A stretch of DNA of 64,000 bases from Xanthostigma xanthostigma (Eukaryota > Arthropoda > Insecta > Raphidioptera > Raphidiidae): the NCBI GenBank assembly GCA_963575645.1, contig OY754468.1, positions 10,602,001-10,666,000 of the forward strand. Direction: 5' to 3'. Positions 55,394-64,000 of this stretch are shown here, piece by piece. Position 1 is the first letter of the stretch; every line of letters begins with the position of its first letter. Position numbers and translations under genes: made by a program. The notes under the pieces were generated by a model that searched no databases, was not told the DNA's origin, and saw only the letters and a list, made by a program, of their open reading frames with translations.

Positions 55394-58300
55394 AAAGCTA
55401 TAACATTCTTAATAAAAGCCGTTTACCATACATCCAAATCGCAAATCCACCCCTGAAACTTCTCATTGATACAGGATCTACCAAATCTTTCATTGATCCT
55501 AATATTGCACAAAAATACTTTTCAAAATTTATAAAACCAGAAACTTTTACTGTTTCTACTGTATTTAATTCTCATAATTGCAATGGCGTTATTAATATTA
55601 AATCTTTCGATGAATTCAAAACCGATACGAAAATAAAATTTTACATGTTCAAATTTCATAATATTTATGACGGTCTAATAGGTATTGATAACTTATCTTT
55701 ATTAGAAGCACAAATAAATATAAGAAAACAAGAAATTAGTACCCCAAATACTAAAATATCTTTTAACTATTTAGAAAGTGGCAAAGAAATTATATTTGAA
55801 GTAAAAATTCCACCTTGTTCTTCGATAACAACTAAAGTACCTGTAGATAAAAATGGAACAATTATAATACCGGAACAAACAATCAATTTTGTTCGTATAC
55901 CAGAAATCTTAGCTTGTTCAAATAATTTTCTAGCTACAATACAGTTATCCAATGATACAAAAACAGAAAAAATATTAGCTATAACACAACCGATCAATGT
56001 AAATTCTTACAATGCAAATTCTTTTCAACTTTTTCATACTGAATCTCAGTTCACAATCGATAAACAAAACATTGAACAAATTATAAACACTGACCATATG
56101 AATACTGAAGAAGCTGAAAAAATTATCAATCTTTGCAAAAATTACCCAGACATATTTTATCACGAGAGACAACCACTCAGTTTTACACATAAAATAAAAC
56201 ACCACATACGTACCACCGACGAAATTCCGATCTACACCAAATCGTATCGTTACCCACATGTCCACAAAGAGGAAGTCCATACGCAAATTAATAAAATGTT
56301 AGAACAGAATATTATTAGACATTCATATTCACCTTGGTCCAGTCCAGTTTGGATTGTACCCAAAAAAATTGATAACTCTGGAAAACCAAAATGGAGAATG
56401 GTAATAGATTACAGAAAACTTAACGAAAAGACAATAGACGATAAATTTCCCATCCCTAACATTACGGATTTACTAGATAAATTAGGACGTGCTCAATATT
56501 TCACCACTATTGATCTAGCATCAGGTTTCCATCAAGTACAAATGAACCCACCTGACATAGAAAAGACAGCATTCACCACAGACGAAGGACATTTTGAATT
56601 TTTAAGAATGCCATTTGGACTTAAAGGCGCTCCTAGTACCTTTCAAAGAGTTATGAATGACATTTTTAAAGGATTAATGAACTCAATTTGTGTAATATAC
56701 ATGGACGATATACTTGTATTTTCCACATCCCTAGACGAGCATATTCAAAACCTGAAATGCATATTCAGACGTTTAAGAGAAGCAAATTTCAAAATCCAAA
56801 TTGACAAATCCGAATTCCTTAAGAAAGAAACAAAATTTCTTGGACACATAGTTACCCCAGAAGGAATTAAACCAAACCCTGATAAGATAGAATGCATACA
56901 AAAATTTCCAATCCCTAAGACACAAAAAGATATCAAAAGCTTTTTAGGCCTCTTAGGCTATTATCGGAAATTCATACGCGACTTTGCGAAAATTACAACA
57001 CCGTTGACAGCCTGTTTGAAAAGTAGAACATTCACCAGAATTCATAAATTGTTTTCGCTTATGCCAAAATTTATTGATGAATGACCCAGTTCTTATATAT
57101 CCTGATTTCACAAAACCTTTCAACGTCACAACCGACGCAAGTAACGTAGCTATTGGAGGAATCCTCTCACAAGGTCCAATAGGAAACGATCATCCTGTAG
57201 CATATGTATCACGTACACTAAACAATCACGAGAAAAATTATTCTACTATAGAGAAAGAACTTTTAGCAATAATCTATGCTATAAAGCAATTTAGACCATA
57301 CGTTTTCGGAAACAAATTTAACATAATAACGGATCATAGACCATTACAATGGGTATTTAATATTAAGGAACCAAATTCTAAATTGATACGTTGGAAAGCA
57401 AAATTATCTGAATATGATTATAACGTAATCTATAAGAAAGGTAAATTAAATACTAACGCAGACGCTCTTTCACGTGTAGAAATTCACACAAAAACCGTCG
57501 ATACCAAAAATCCCGATGAAATTTCCATGATTCCAAATAATCCTGATATACCTAATTTAGAAGATCTAGACGATATTTTAGACGATATACCGCTATCAAA
57601 TTTAGCTGACATGCTAAAAGACAGAGATATACCTGAAATAGATCCTGAGGACATTTTACAAGAATTCCTAATTCCAAATGCCAGAGAAAATAATGACGAT
57701 GCGACTATACACACAAACGTCGAAAATCCCATTTTAGAAATACCTATATGTGAAAAACCGCTTAATTCCTTTGGAAACCAAATAATAATTACATTTGTTA
57801 ATACATTCGTTTGTAAACCAAAACTAACGAAACCCTTTTTAAACAAAAATAGAGTAGAAGCTTTTATATCTGATGAAAACTTTGAAAAAGAAATAATTGA
57901 ATTATTTAAAGAATATGTTAACCCTAAATTGACATACGGCATTTACTTTTCAACTAGAAATAGATACGAAAATTTTATCGCACTCTTACAAAAAACTTTT
58001 AAAAATAAAGCCTTTTGCTTAACTCAAACAAATAAATTTCTCACAAACGTAGGCGACTTACAAGAGCAAGAATCGATAATAACTAATTACCACCTAGGAA
58101 AAACGAATCATCGAGGTATTGATGAAACCCACAACAAACTTAAAACACAATACTACTGGCCCAAAATGCGTGAGCATATCACAAAATTTATAAATAACTG
58201 TGAAATATGTCAATTAGCGAAATACGAAAGAAATCCTAATAATCCACCTTTACAAATCACGCCAACCCCTAATAAACCTAACGAAATTATTTCGATCGAC

Positions 58301-58860
58301 CTGTTTCAATACCAAAAACAGAAATTTTTGACAATAATAGACGATTTCAGTAAATTTTCTCAAGCATACCCAGTAAACAGTAGTAATGCTCTGGACGTAG
58401 TGAATAAACTTTTAATACATTTTAGCCATCATTGTGCACCCTTACAAATTAGACTAGATGGGGGACCCGAATTTAATAATACCTACTATCTTAAAAGAAT
58501 TTTGTCGAACACACAATGTAAAATTACATTTCACAACGCTGCAACACCCTCAATCAAACGGAACCATTGAACGCTTACACTCTACACTTCTAGAACACCT
58601 AAGAATAATTCAAAACAGTCACCCCAAAACAACACCATGCGAACAAATGACCTACGCAATAATCGGTTATAATCACTCTATTCACACAACAACCAAATTA
58701 AAACCTGTAGATGTTTATTATGGACATATAGACAAAAACGAGTTGTTAACTATAAATCTAAACGAAAAATTCTTGACAGACTATGTTCAAAATCATATAG
58801 CAGTCACAAAAGCATTGTACCAAAACATACAAGAAAACGCACATAACAAAAAGCAAATAA
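55381..58860 (+). pseudogene. pol: Pol of errantivirus-like element, frameshifted
   Basis: The frame opens upstream of the protease motif 'LLIDTGSTKSFIDP' (55459 on). Next come reverse transcriptase with 'VIYMDDILVFS' (about 56694), RNase H 'VTTDASNVAIGG' (about 57125) and the integrase zinc region ending 'CEICQLAK'. The integrase core follows, with Asp in 'SIDLFQ' and in 'RLDGGPEF' and Glu in 'NGTIERLHS'. The frame shifts at about 57025-57035 between RT and RNase H, and again at about 58460-58480 in the integrase core. Similarity fades near 58860, before any env or 3' LTR. The element is dead. It is more AT-rich and less complete than the Ty3/gypsy copy at 33-39 kb. Confidence 0.9.
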
Positions 58861-58969
58861 CAGTAGTTGGTTTTTACCAATTCTGGACCCTCATCTCCCC
58901 CTTCCACTACCTCGAAACAAAATGGCCGCCAAGGGAGGGGCTATAAAAATAAAAAATATGGTCAACATT
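58861..58969. other. junction between retroelement and GC-rich repeats
   Basis: Retroelement similarity is lost here, and the sequence becomes markedly richer in G and C ('aaaatggccgccaagggagg'). Confidence 0.5.
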
Positions 58970-58973
58970 ATAC

Positions 58974-59430
58974 TCTAATTAAACTAGAGCACGCCCCCAA
59001 CACGTCTGCGTCGTCCAATCGGTCGGCAGAGGTTCCGTTCTCGAGATAGGTGGGGGTACCCTTTCCCAAAAAAAATGTCCAGCGTCGAGTGTGAGCTCAA
59101 ATTAAACAGCATGTCTGCAGGACCACGCCCATGGCGTCCAATCGGTCGGCAGAGGTTCCGTTCTCGAGACAGGTGGGGGTACCCTTTCCCTATGAAAATT
59201 TCCAGCGTCGAGTGGGGCGTCTAATTAAACTAGAGCACGCCCCCAACACGTCTGCGTCGTCCAATCGCTCGTCAGACGTCCCGTTCTCGAGACGGGTGGG
59301 GGTCCCTTTGCAAAAAAAATTTTTTCACAGTCGAGTGACGTCTCTAATCAAACAGCATGGCCGCGGGAACACGCCTACATGCTGCGTTCGACTCCGGCTC
59401 GCTTCGTTCTCCGAGCAGGGAGGGGACTGG
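58974..59430 (+). repeat. GC-rich tandem repeats, about 122 bp, four units
   Basis: Units start near 58974, 59096, 59220 and 59343. Each carries 'ctaattaaa' or a variant, a 'cgtccaatcg' segment, 'gttctcgagac/ta' followed by 'ggtgggggt', and 'cgtcgagtg'; the fourth is diverged after 'caaacagcatgg'. Units 1 and 3 share the 'actagagcacgcccccaaca' opening, while 2 and 4 share 'caaacagcatg', suggesting a two-unit higher order. The block abuts the viral gene cluster and may be a terminal or regulatory repeat of it. Plus-strand frames across it are artefacts. Confidence 0.85.
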
Positions 59431-59557
59431 GGGCTTGTTAATATTTTACAAGGGGGCTTGCATGCGTTAACGAGTCTGCATCGGTCATTGTCTGTTGTAT
59501 GTGGGATAGGAACATAAAGATGTTAAAATAAAACATAATATATCTTAAAAAGATTTT

Positions 59558-59563
59558 TTATTT
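59558..59563 (-). terminator. polyadenylation signal
   Basis: On the minus strand 'aataaataaaaaatc' lies about 30 bases after the stop of the last cluster gene. Confidence 0.5.
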
Positions 59564-59592
59564 ATTCATAAGTTATAAGATCATCTTAAAAA

Positions 59593-59955
59593 CTAACAGG
59601 ATTGAGATTGCATGTCTGTGCTTGTTTCTTTATTCGCATTTTTTCGAGGATAGACGGAGAAGTAGTCGTTGTAATGATCTATCAATTTTTCCACAGATGC
59701 AATTTCTCTATCGATTCCAACACACTGACAGGTATCTGGTCCGCATCTCGTTCTATCGTCAGCCCACACGCAATTCGCATAGTGTGAACCGTTTTTGTTA
59801 TCAATCAGCTTGAAAGACTCGGCGACAGCGACTTCCTCATATTTGTCTTTGAAATTCTTGAAATGTTGCACAGTTCTCGGACACTTGATGCGGTAGGCGT
59901 TTTCGCCAAACAGCAACGAGTTCAGTTTATCTTTAACGATGTTTAAGTATCCCAT
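59593..59955 (-). CDS. viral-cluster gene 7, small Cys-containing protein
   Basis: The first ATG gives 120 residues (59955-59593). The frame is open upstream to a stop near 60045 with only a GTG at 60003, so a longer product of about 136 residues is possible. The protein is hydrophilic, with 'RIKCPRTVQHFKNFKDKYEE' in the middle and a cysteine group 'RTRCGPDTCQCVG' in the second half. There is no signal peptide from the ATG. I do not recognise the family. It is the last gene of the minus-strand cluster, followed by a polyadenylation signal and then the GC-rich repeats. Confidence 0.6.
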   Translation of the reverse strand: MGYLNIVKDKLNSLLFGENAYRIKCPRTVQHFKNFKDKYEEVAVAESFKLIDNKNGSHYANCVWADDRTRCGPDTCQCVGIDREIASVEKLIDHYNDYFSVYPRKNANKETSTDMQSQSC

Positions 59956-60066
59956 ATTCGATCGCTTCAATTGACAAACTGAAAAGCACCCGGACGGTAA
60001 CACATGTTTTATAACAAGTATCCCAACACCTTTATTTTTTTTTCATCATCTCTCTCTCTTTCTCTC

Positions 60067-60426
60067 TTAATTATTAGATGTACAATTTATACACGTTTCC
60101 ATCAAGACGCTTATGTTCTGTCTCAAGTAATGCACGTTCCAAGTCAGCAGACCGAACAGATGCGTGGTCGATCGATTGAGTTGTTCTTGGAAATCGTTCA
60201 ATGTACTATTGACTTTTCCCATTGCATCGATTACATATTCAACATTTTCCACTTGAAATTTATGAAACATTCGACTGTAGGTACTGTTGATTTTCAAAAT
60301 CGATCCGCATTTGTTGTCTAAATCCGAAACCCAAAAATCTAAAATTATGAGGTCCGCAATTACGTATGCGCTCACCAAACCACACACTGCAAACGTGAAG
60401 AATGTTCTCCACTCGGCGACACCCAT
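60067..60426 (-). CDS. viral-cluster gene 6, small membrane glycoprotein
   Basis: This 119-residue protein starts at ATG. Residues about 9-31 ('FFTFAVCGLVSAYVIADLII') form one membrane segment close to the N-terminus, suggesting a signal-anchor (type II) protein. The remaining 85 or so residues contain five Asn-x-Ser/Thr sequons (NSTY, NSTL, NRST, NISV, NCTS) and three cysteines, fitting an extracellular or lumenal domain. The centre has a helical heptad-like stretch. I do not recognise the family. It could be a structural envelope protein or a viral accessory protein. Confidence 0.65.
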   Translation of the reverse strand: MGVAEWRTFFTFAVCGLVSAYVIADLIILDFWVSDLDNKCGSILKINSTYSRMFHKFQVENVEYVIDAMGKVNSTLNDFQEQLNRSTTHLFGLLTWNVHYLRQNISVLMETCINCTSNN

Positions 60427-60527
60427 TGTAACACTGAATGTCGACTACACACTTCTCTACTATTAATATCTGAAATATAAATTTTCCCCAAGGTATTTTT
60501 TTAACAAAAACGCAGTATTACGTTTAA

Positions 60528-60533
60528 ATATAT
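60528..60533 (-). terminator. polyadenylation signal
   Basis: On the minus strand 'acaataaatatat' lies about 50 bases after the stop of gene 5. Confidence 0.45.
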
Positions 60534-60579
60534 TTATTGTAAAAAAAATCAATACATTAAAAATTGCTTAAATCTAATT

Positions 60580-61083
60580 TTATATGTTTATACCATGCAT
60601 TTCAAAATCGTCATAATAACCGGTGTCATCATAATTTCCATCATCTTCAAAGCCTTCGTCGTTTTCGTAATCTTCGTCGTCGTAGTCTTCGTCTGAATCA
60701 TCTACTCTATCTTCAGTTGTTTCGAAAATAATTTTAATTTTTAAATTTTCTACTATAATTGTTTCTTTTTGTGACTTTAAATCTGAACAATCAATATAGT
60801 TTGATTGCAGTAATTCGTTTGTGTTTTTGTCTCTTACAACAACTGTAATACCGGCTTCAGGAATCTCCATGTTGTTATTATTCTCAAAAGAAGCAGCAGC
60901 AGCAGCAGCAGCAGCAACAGTTCTGTTCTGCTCGACTGACAACGGTGAATTGACAATTTTCAGTACCGGAGTGAGAATATGAGAGACTTTTTCAATTCTT
61001 CTTTTAAATCGATCGCGATCTCTAGCAATCTGTTCCCATATTCCCACCCGCGCTTTACGATATGCAAAATTCCAACAAACCAT
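60580..61083 (-). CDS. viral-cluster gene 5, acidic-tail protein
   Basis: From the ATG at 61083 the product is 167 residues; a GTG at 61116 would add 11. The N-terminus is basic and helical ('EQIARDRDRFKRRIEKVSHI'). A run of nine alanines near residue 70 comes from a (GCT)n microsatellite. The centre is a beta-rich segment ('GITVVVRDKNTNELLQ'). The last 45 residues are almost all Asp/Glu/Tyr/Gly ('DDSDEDYDDEDYENDEGFED'). Such tails are common in viral nucleic-acid-binding or histone-mimicking proteins, but I cannot name a function. Gene 4 ends only about 50 bases upstream of the ATG. Confidence 0.65.
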   Translation of the reverse strand: MVCWNFAYRKARVGIWEQIARDRDRFKRRIEKVSHILTPVLKIVNSPLSVEQNRTVAAAAAAAASFENNNNMEIPEAGITVVVRDKNTNELLQSNYIDCSDLKSQKETIIVENLKIKIIFETTEDRVDDSDEDYDDEDYENDEGFEDDGNYDDTGYYDDFEMHGINI

Positions 61084-61134
61084 ATAGTTAATCTTTACCT
61101 TATCGTTAAAACACACTTTTTTTTATTCATTTTC

Positions 61135-62001
61135 TTAATTAAAACTACTGCTACTACTATTAATGTCAGAAAGAATTTTTTCACTACAAACTATAGGTAG
61201 TTCATAAAATAATCTTTCATAATTAATAGTATGTAATATATCTCTAGGAATAAAAAAATCGTTGCTGCTTAAGCGTAAACAATTTAGCAACTTGCACTTA
61301 TCTAAATACGTATTATAATATAAATTAATGTTTTTTGAATAGTAAACGTAAGAACACAATAAACTATTCACATTGTCTTTTACTTCTAATAAACATTCCC
61401 ACTGATCTTTTGATAAAATCAGCGAACTGGGAGAAGTTGTTCTTTTAAATTTTAAATGTTTTATGTTCTTTAGATAGACTTCTTTAATTTCCACGTTTCC
61501 ACCAATCACTGAGTAAAATCGACGATGAGCGACGTCGTTAAAGTACTTGTTAACATAGTTGCACAAGAGCATCAGCGCGCACCAATCGTTTTGATCCAGA
61601 AAAATGCTTGTTGTTTTCAAGTCTCGCAGTTTGAGCGTTGCTTGAAAGCCTTGAGAGGGCAACCAACCCACGTTGACGTATTTATTTCGTTTTGCGTCGA
61701 TAAAGAAGATGTTTTGCATCAAAAGTTGCGTTCTAGAGTTCAATGCGCCCAAATCCGACAGAGACGAAGCAAGTGTTGATACCTCAGACGTAGCACTCGT
61801 ATTTTCGATTGAAAACTCTTCGTTGCACACCAGTGGAAACTCTACGATGTCTTCACCTCTCCCCTTGTCCGCATTCTCAATCGTTGCATTGTAGTCATTA
61901 ATATTCACATCGTATGAATTCATCATCATCATCGCCGCCGTCGTCGTCGTCGTCGTTGAGTCAGAGTTGTAAAACCGAAATATATTCGGAGAAGTAGTCA
62001 T
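61135..62001 (-). CDS. viral-cluster gene 4, two PC4-like modules
   Basis: This 288-residue protein starts at ATG. The first 90 residues are low-complexity (Thr, Met, Ser, Asn). Two similar modules follow. The first has beta-rich 'NKYVNVGWLPSQGFQATLKL' then 'FLDQNDWCALMLLCNYVNKY'. The second has 'IKHLKFKRTTS' then 'LILSKDQWECLLEVKDNVNS'. A beta-meander followed by a helix that starts after a Trp-containing turn is the layout of PC4-type single-stranded-DNA-binding proteins. Gene 3 has a third such module. A DNA-binding role in transcription or replication is inferred from this layout only. It is closely spaced to both neighbours. Confidence 0.65.
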   Translation of the reverse strand: MTTSPNIFRFYNSDSTTTTTTAAMMMMNSYDVNINDYNATIENADKGRGEDIVEFPLVCNEEFSIENTSATSEVSTLASSLSDLGALNSRTQLLMQNIFFIDAKRNKYVNVGWLPSQGFQATLKLRDLKTTSIFLDQNDWCALMLLCNYVNKYFNDVAHRRFYSVIGGNVEIKEVYLKNIKHLKFKRTTSPSSLILSKDQWECLLEVKDNVNSLLCSYVYYSKNINLYYNTYLDKCKLLNCLRLSSNDFFIPRDILHTINYERLFYELPIVCSEKILSDINSSSSSFN

Positions 62002-62061
62002 GTTTCAACAAAACCTTGCACACTGGTTCGCTGTCTTGCTACGAATCGTGTTATAACACAT

Positions 62062-62664
62062 CTAATGACAGTCTGATGTTACCCTTCCCTTCTGCACCGT
62101 GTCGCCAACACTTCTGTTGAAATCCGTCTCGACAGCTGTTGCTGCTGTTGTGCTCGTCGTTTCGTTATGATCAATTGTTAAATTTCGTTGCAGTTTATGC
62201 GCTAGACTGTTAATATCTTCGCGGAAATTTATATCGACGTTCAACAGTTTCAATCGCTTCAAATACCCGTGCAATTTTTCGTATAATTTTTCGAGTGCTC
62301 TTCTATCAGTAACGCTGAGCATAAACATTTTTTCATAGTAAGTATTTTTGATAAACACTTCAAAAACTATACGCCCATCGTCCAAAACGAATCGCACTTG
62401 ACGCGGATCTGTTTTTAAAAATCGTATACCCTGCTTCCAAGGAGTGGGTGTTTGCTGTGCCACATTATTTTCGTCAAAGACAAATCCCCATTCTTCTAAT
62501 TTTCGTTTATTTTCCGCAGAGAGAGCCAAAAAACGCCTGCTCTGATTGAACAGCTCTACGCCGAGAATTTCTTGTAAAGTGGTCGCGGTCGATCGAACGG
62601 GCACAGATCCAACGCACCATTTATCAACGCTATCATCGCTCATAACGTTGCTGAATGCACTCAT
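62062..62664 (-). CDS. viral-cluster gene 3, PC4-like module
   Basis: This 200-residue protein starts at ATG. Residues about 35-75 are a helical region ('SRRFLALSAENKRKLEEWGF'). A beta-rich stretch 'QVRFVLDDGRIVFEVFIKNT' is followed by 'FMLSVTDRRALEKLYEKLHG', the same strand-turn-helix order as the two modules of gene 4. The last 50 residues are polar and probably disordered. I do not recognise the family. The similarity to gene 4 suggests an ancient gene duplication inside the element. Confidence 0.6.
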   Translation of the reverse strand: MSAFSNVMSDDSVDKWCVGSVPVRSTATTLQEILGVELFNQSRRFLALSAENKRKLEEWGFVFDENNVAQQTPTPWKQGIRFLKTDPRQVRFVLDDGRIVFEVFIKNTYYEKMFMLSVTDRRALEKLYEKLHGYLKRLKLLNVDINFREDINSLAHKLQRNLTIDHNETTSTTAATAVETDFNRSVGDTVQKGRVTSDCH

Positions 62665-62734
62665 TCTTGCTAAAAACTGAATTATTTAAAGTTAATGTTT
62701 TGTAATATATATGCAGCTTTTTTCTCCCTCCAGC

Positions 62735-63272
62735 TCATAATGTTTGGCGCGTACATAATTCAGAAACATATTTTTGCAGTTTGAACACGTTCTTGCATGC
62801 ACAATTGTTTGCAAATTTCATGTTTGTATGCGAGACTGTTTTACAGACGCTCTCATATTTTGAAGGCAGAGACAATACTTTCAACGGAGGACAGTTCAGA
62901 CACTCTAAATCCACATAGACTAAATCTTCTGGCCCGTTTTCTTTTAAGAATTTTTGTTTCTCAAGTCCTTTGACGAAAATCAGCTTTGAACCTTTAAAAA
63001 TCCTAGTCAAATGCTTCTTCAGTTCGCTATATTCAACGCCTACGCTGTCGCTGTCGCCATCATTCCAATCGAGACCGTTTATTTTTCGTTTATTGTAAGC
63101 ATTTTGTTTTTTATATTTCGCGTCGAGTAAACGTTTTTCGTACGGCGGCCCGAACACTATTTGTTCTACACTTTCACTAAACAAATTGCAAAATGTCAAT
63201 TCCTTTGCAAAGTATTCATGTCCCGTTGCCCACGACGAACTGAACGTCACAAATTCCCGTTTTACAAGACAT
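62735..63272 (-). pseudogene. viral-cluster gene 2, frameshifted
   Basis: An ATG at 63272-63270 overlaps the TAA of gene 1 by one base, but that frame stops after 18 codons. The frame carrying the recognisable protein has no ATG near its start and runs from about 63220 to 62735. A one- or two-base change near 63200-63230 therefore separates start and body. The body has 'HEYFAKELTFCNL', 'GLEKQKFLKENGPEDLVYVD', 'LECLNCPPLKVLSL' and a Cys-His-Cys-rich end ('NNCACKNVFKLQKYVSELC'). This pattern recalls a protein widespread in arthropod genomes next to capsid-like genes. I suspect an RNase H-fold exonuclease-like domain but cannot show catalytic residues. Confidence 0.6.
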
Positions 63273-64000
63273 TACACAATTTTTGCGACCGTATTTTGTA
63301 AGGGATGATAGGTGAAGAGTTTATCGTGTATAATCAAACAGTACGCTGTTGTGTTTGGGGGGAAATTTTCGTAAGCTTCGATCATCAATTTGATATCTAC
63401 AACGCCCTTCTTGATGGCTTCCGGTTGTCGCGAGCAATCGAAAACAATTAGCGGTGATTTTGTTTTGAATTCGTTTTTATTCAAAAGAGGCGCGTTTTTA
63501 TTTCCATAAAAATAGATTTCCTGTCCCTTGAGATACTTTTCGTATACAATGTTGAAGTCATTTTTATCGAAATTCATAGAGAGCGGTTCGTAGGGATACG
63601 CTTCGGAATTTAAAAAGAGTTTTGCCGACCGCAGTTTGCAGTGATCGAAGACGCTGCTGTCCTTTAGTTGAGTGCCGTAGCGTTTCGTTTGAAAACCCAC
63701 AATGATCAGACGCGGCGTTTCGACTTGATTGGTGGTCGTCACGGTTCATACGTGTTTTGTCGACGTCGGCAGCGCAGGATATTCGTACAGATCCCACGAT
63801 CTGAACACGACGTTTTTATTTTTGTTTGCCGTCTTCAAGAGTTTAATTTTCATATCGTTAGACGGTATAATATAGGGTACGTTCCACTTAATGGACGTTA
63901 ATTCTATTTTGCTCGATTTTTGAATTTGTCCTTGAGCTGCTGCAGTTGTTAAAATTGCCGAATTATCGTCTCGCTTACGTATCAATATCAATTCTTGTTT
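63272..64000 (-). pseudogene. viral-cluster gene 1, capsid-like protein (partial, nonsense codon)
   Basis: The frame enters from the right edge, so the N-terminus is missing. It is broken by one in-frame TGA at 63746-63748. Before it lie 'KIELTSIKWNVPYIIPSNDM' and 'VVFRSWDLYEYPALP'. After it lie 'RLIIVGFQTKRYG', 'SVFDHCKLRSAKLFLNSEAY', 'PLIVFDCSRQPEAIKKGVVD' and 'NTTAYCLIIHDKLFTYHPLQ'. These blocks fit a family I remember from many insect genomes and associate with double-jelly-roll major capsid proteins of Polinton/adintovirus-like elements. The beta-rich composition agrees. Homology to that family is fairly secure; the capsid role is inference. Confidence 0.55.

Noticed and set aside
57484-57942. 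152-residue minus-strand frame
   Set aside because: It lies opposite the RNase H-integrase region of the retroelement and has no independent support.
59131-59517. 128-residue plus-strand frame
   Set aside because: It is read through the GC-rich tandem units and merely repeats itself.
59593-64000. Nudivirus or bracovirus gene cluster
   Set aside because: Gene packing fits, but none of the seven proteins shows a core gene of those viruses that I recognise, and gene 1 fits a capsid-like family from Polinton-type elements better.

Overview
The window looks like repeat-rich insect chromosomal DNA. A moth or butterfly is most likely, judged from recognition rather than a search. It is strongly AT-rich. 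It carries Helitron-like copies with the 'cgcgctaatctcag...actactgg' signature familiar from Lepidoptera, a decayed mariner with DD41D spacing, a tRNA-derived SINE, RTE- and jockey-like LINE tails, hAT- and Harbinger-like MITEs and many foldback elements. I found no ordinary multi-exon host gene. Nearly everything recognisable is mobile, duplicated or viral.

Layout. 0-32.9 kb: a mosaic of dispersed repeats, several with clear target-site duplications (SINE 7094-7525; LINE fragments 10325-10711 and 28022-28457; hAT MITEs 11610-12136, 19662-20139 and 29006-29516), one SWIM-like pseudo-exon and a THAP-domain fragment. 32.9-39.6 kb: a complete, young-looking Ty3/gypsy retrotransposon with two 983-bp LTRs. 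Its gag and pol lie in one reading frame, separated by a single TGA. It sits inside a Helitron-like copy. 39.6-46.8 kb: MITEs, a 900-bp foldback and a second THAP fragment. 46.8-52.8 kb: a tandemly multiplied segment carrying an unrecognised helical-protein gene, with one open copy (352 aa) and two broken copies. 53.0-58.9 kb: a decayed errantivirus-like element (tRNA-type primer site, gag, protease, RT, RNase H, integrase) with several frameshifts and no visible 3' LTR.

58.97-64.0 kb is the most unusual part. About four GC-rich tandem units of roughly 122 bp are followed by seven closely packed, apparently intronless genes, all on the minus strand and running off the right edge. The most upstream gene resembles an arthropod protein family that I associate with the capsid proteins of Polinton/adintovirus-like viruses. 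The next begins at an ATG overlapping the stop of the first. Both carry a lesion (an in-frame TGA, a frameshift). Three beta-rich/helix modules in two further genes look alike, and one small gene encodes a membrane-anchored protein with five N-glycosylation sequons. I read this as one end of an endogenous mid-size dsDNA virus or Polinton-like element. The repeats may be its terminal or regulatory repeats. This is inference from family memory, gene packing and orientation; no search was possible.
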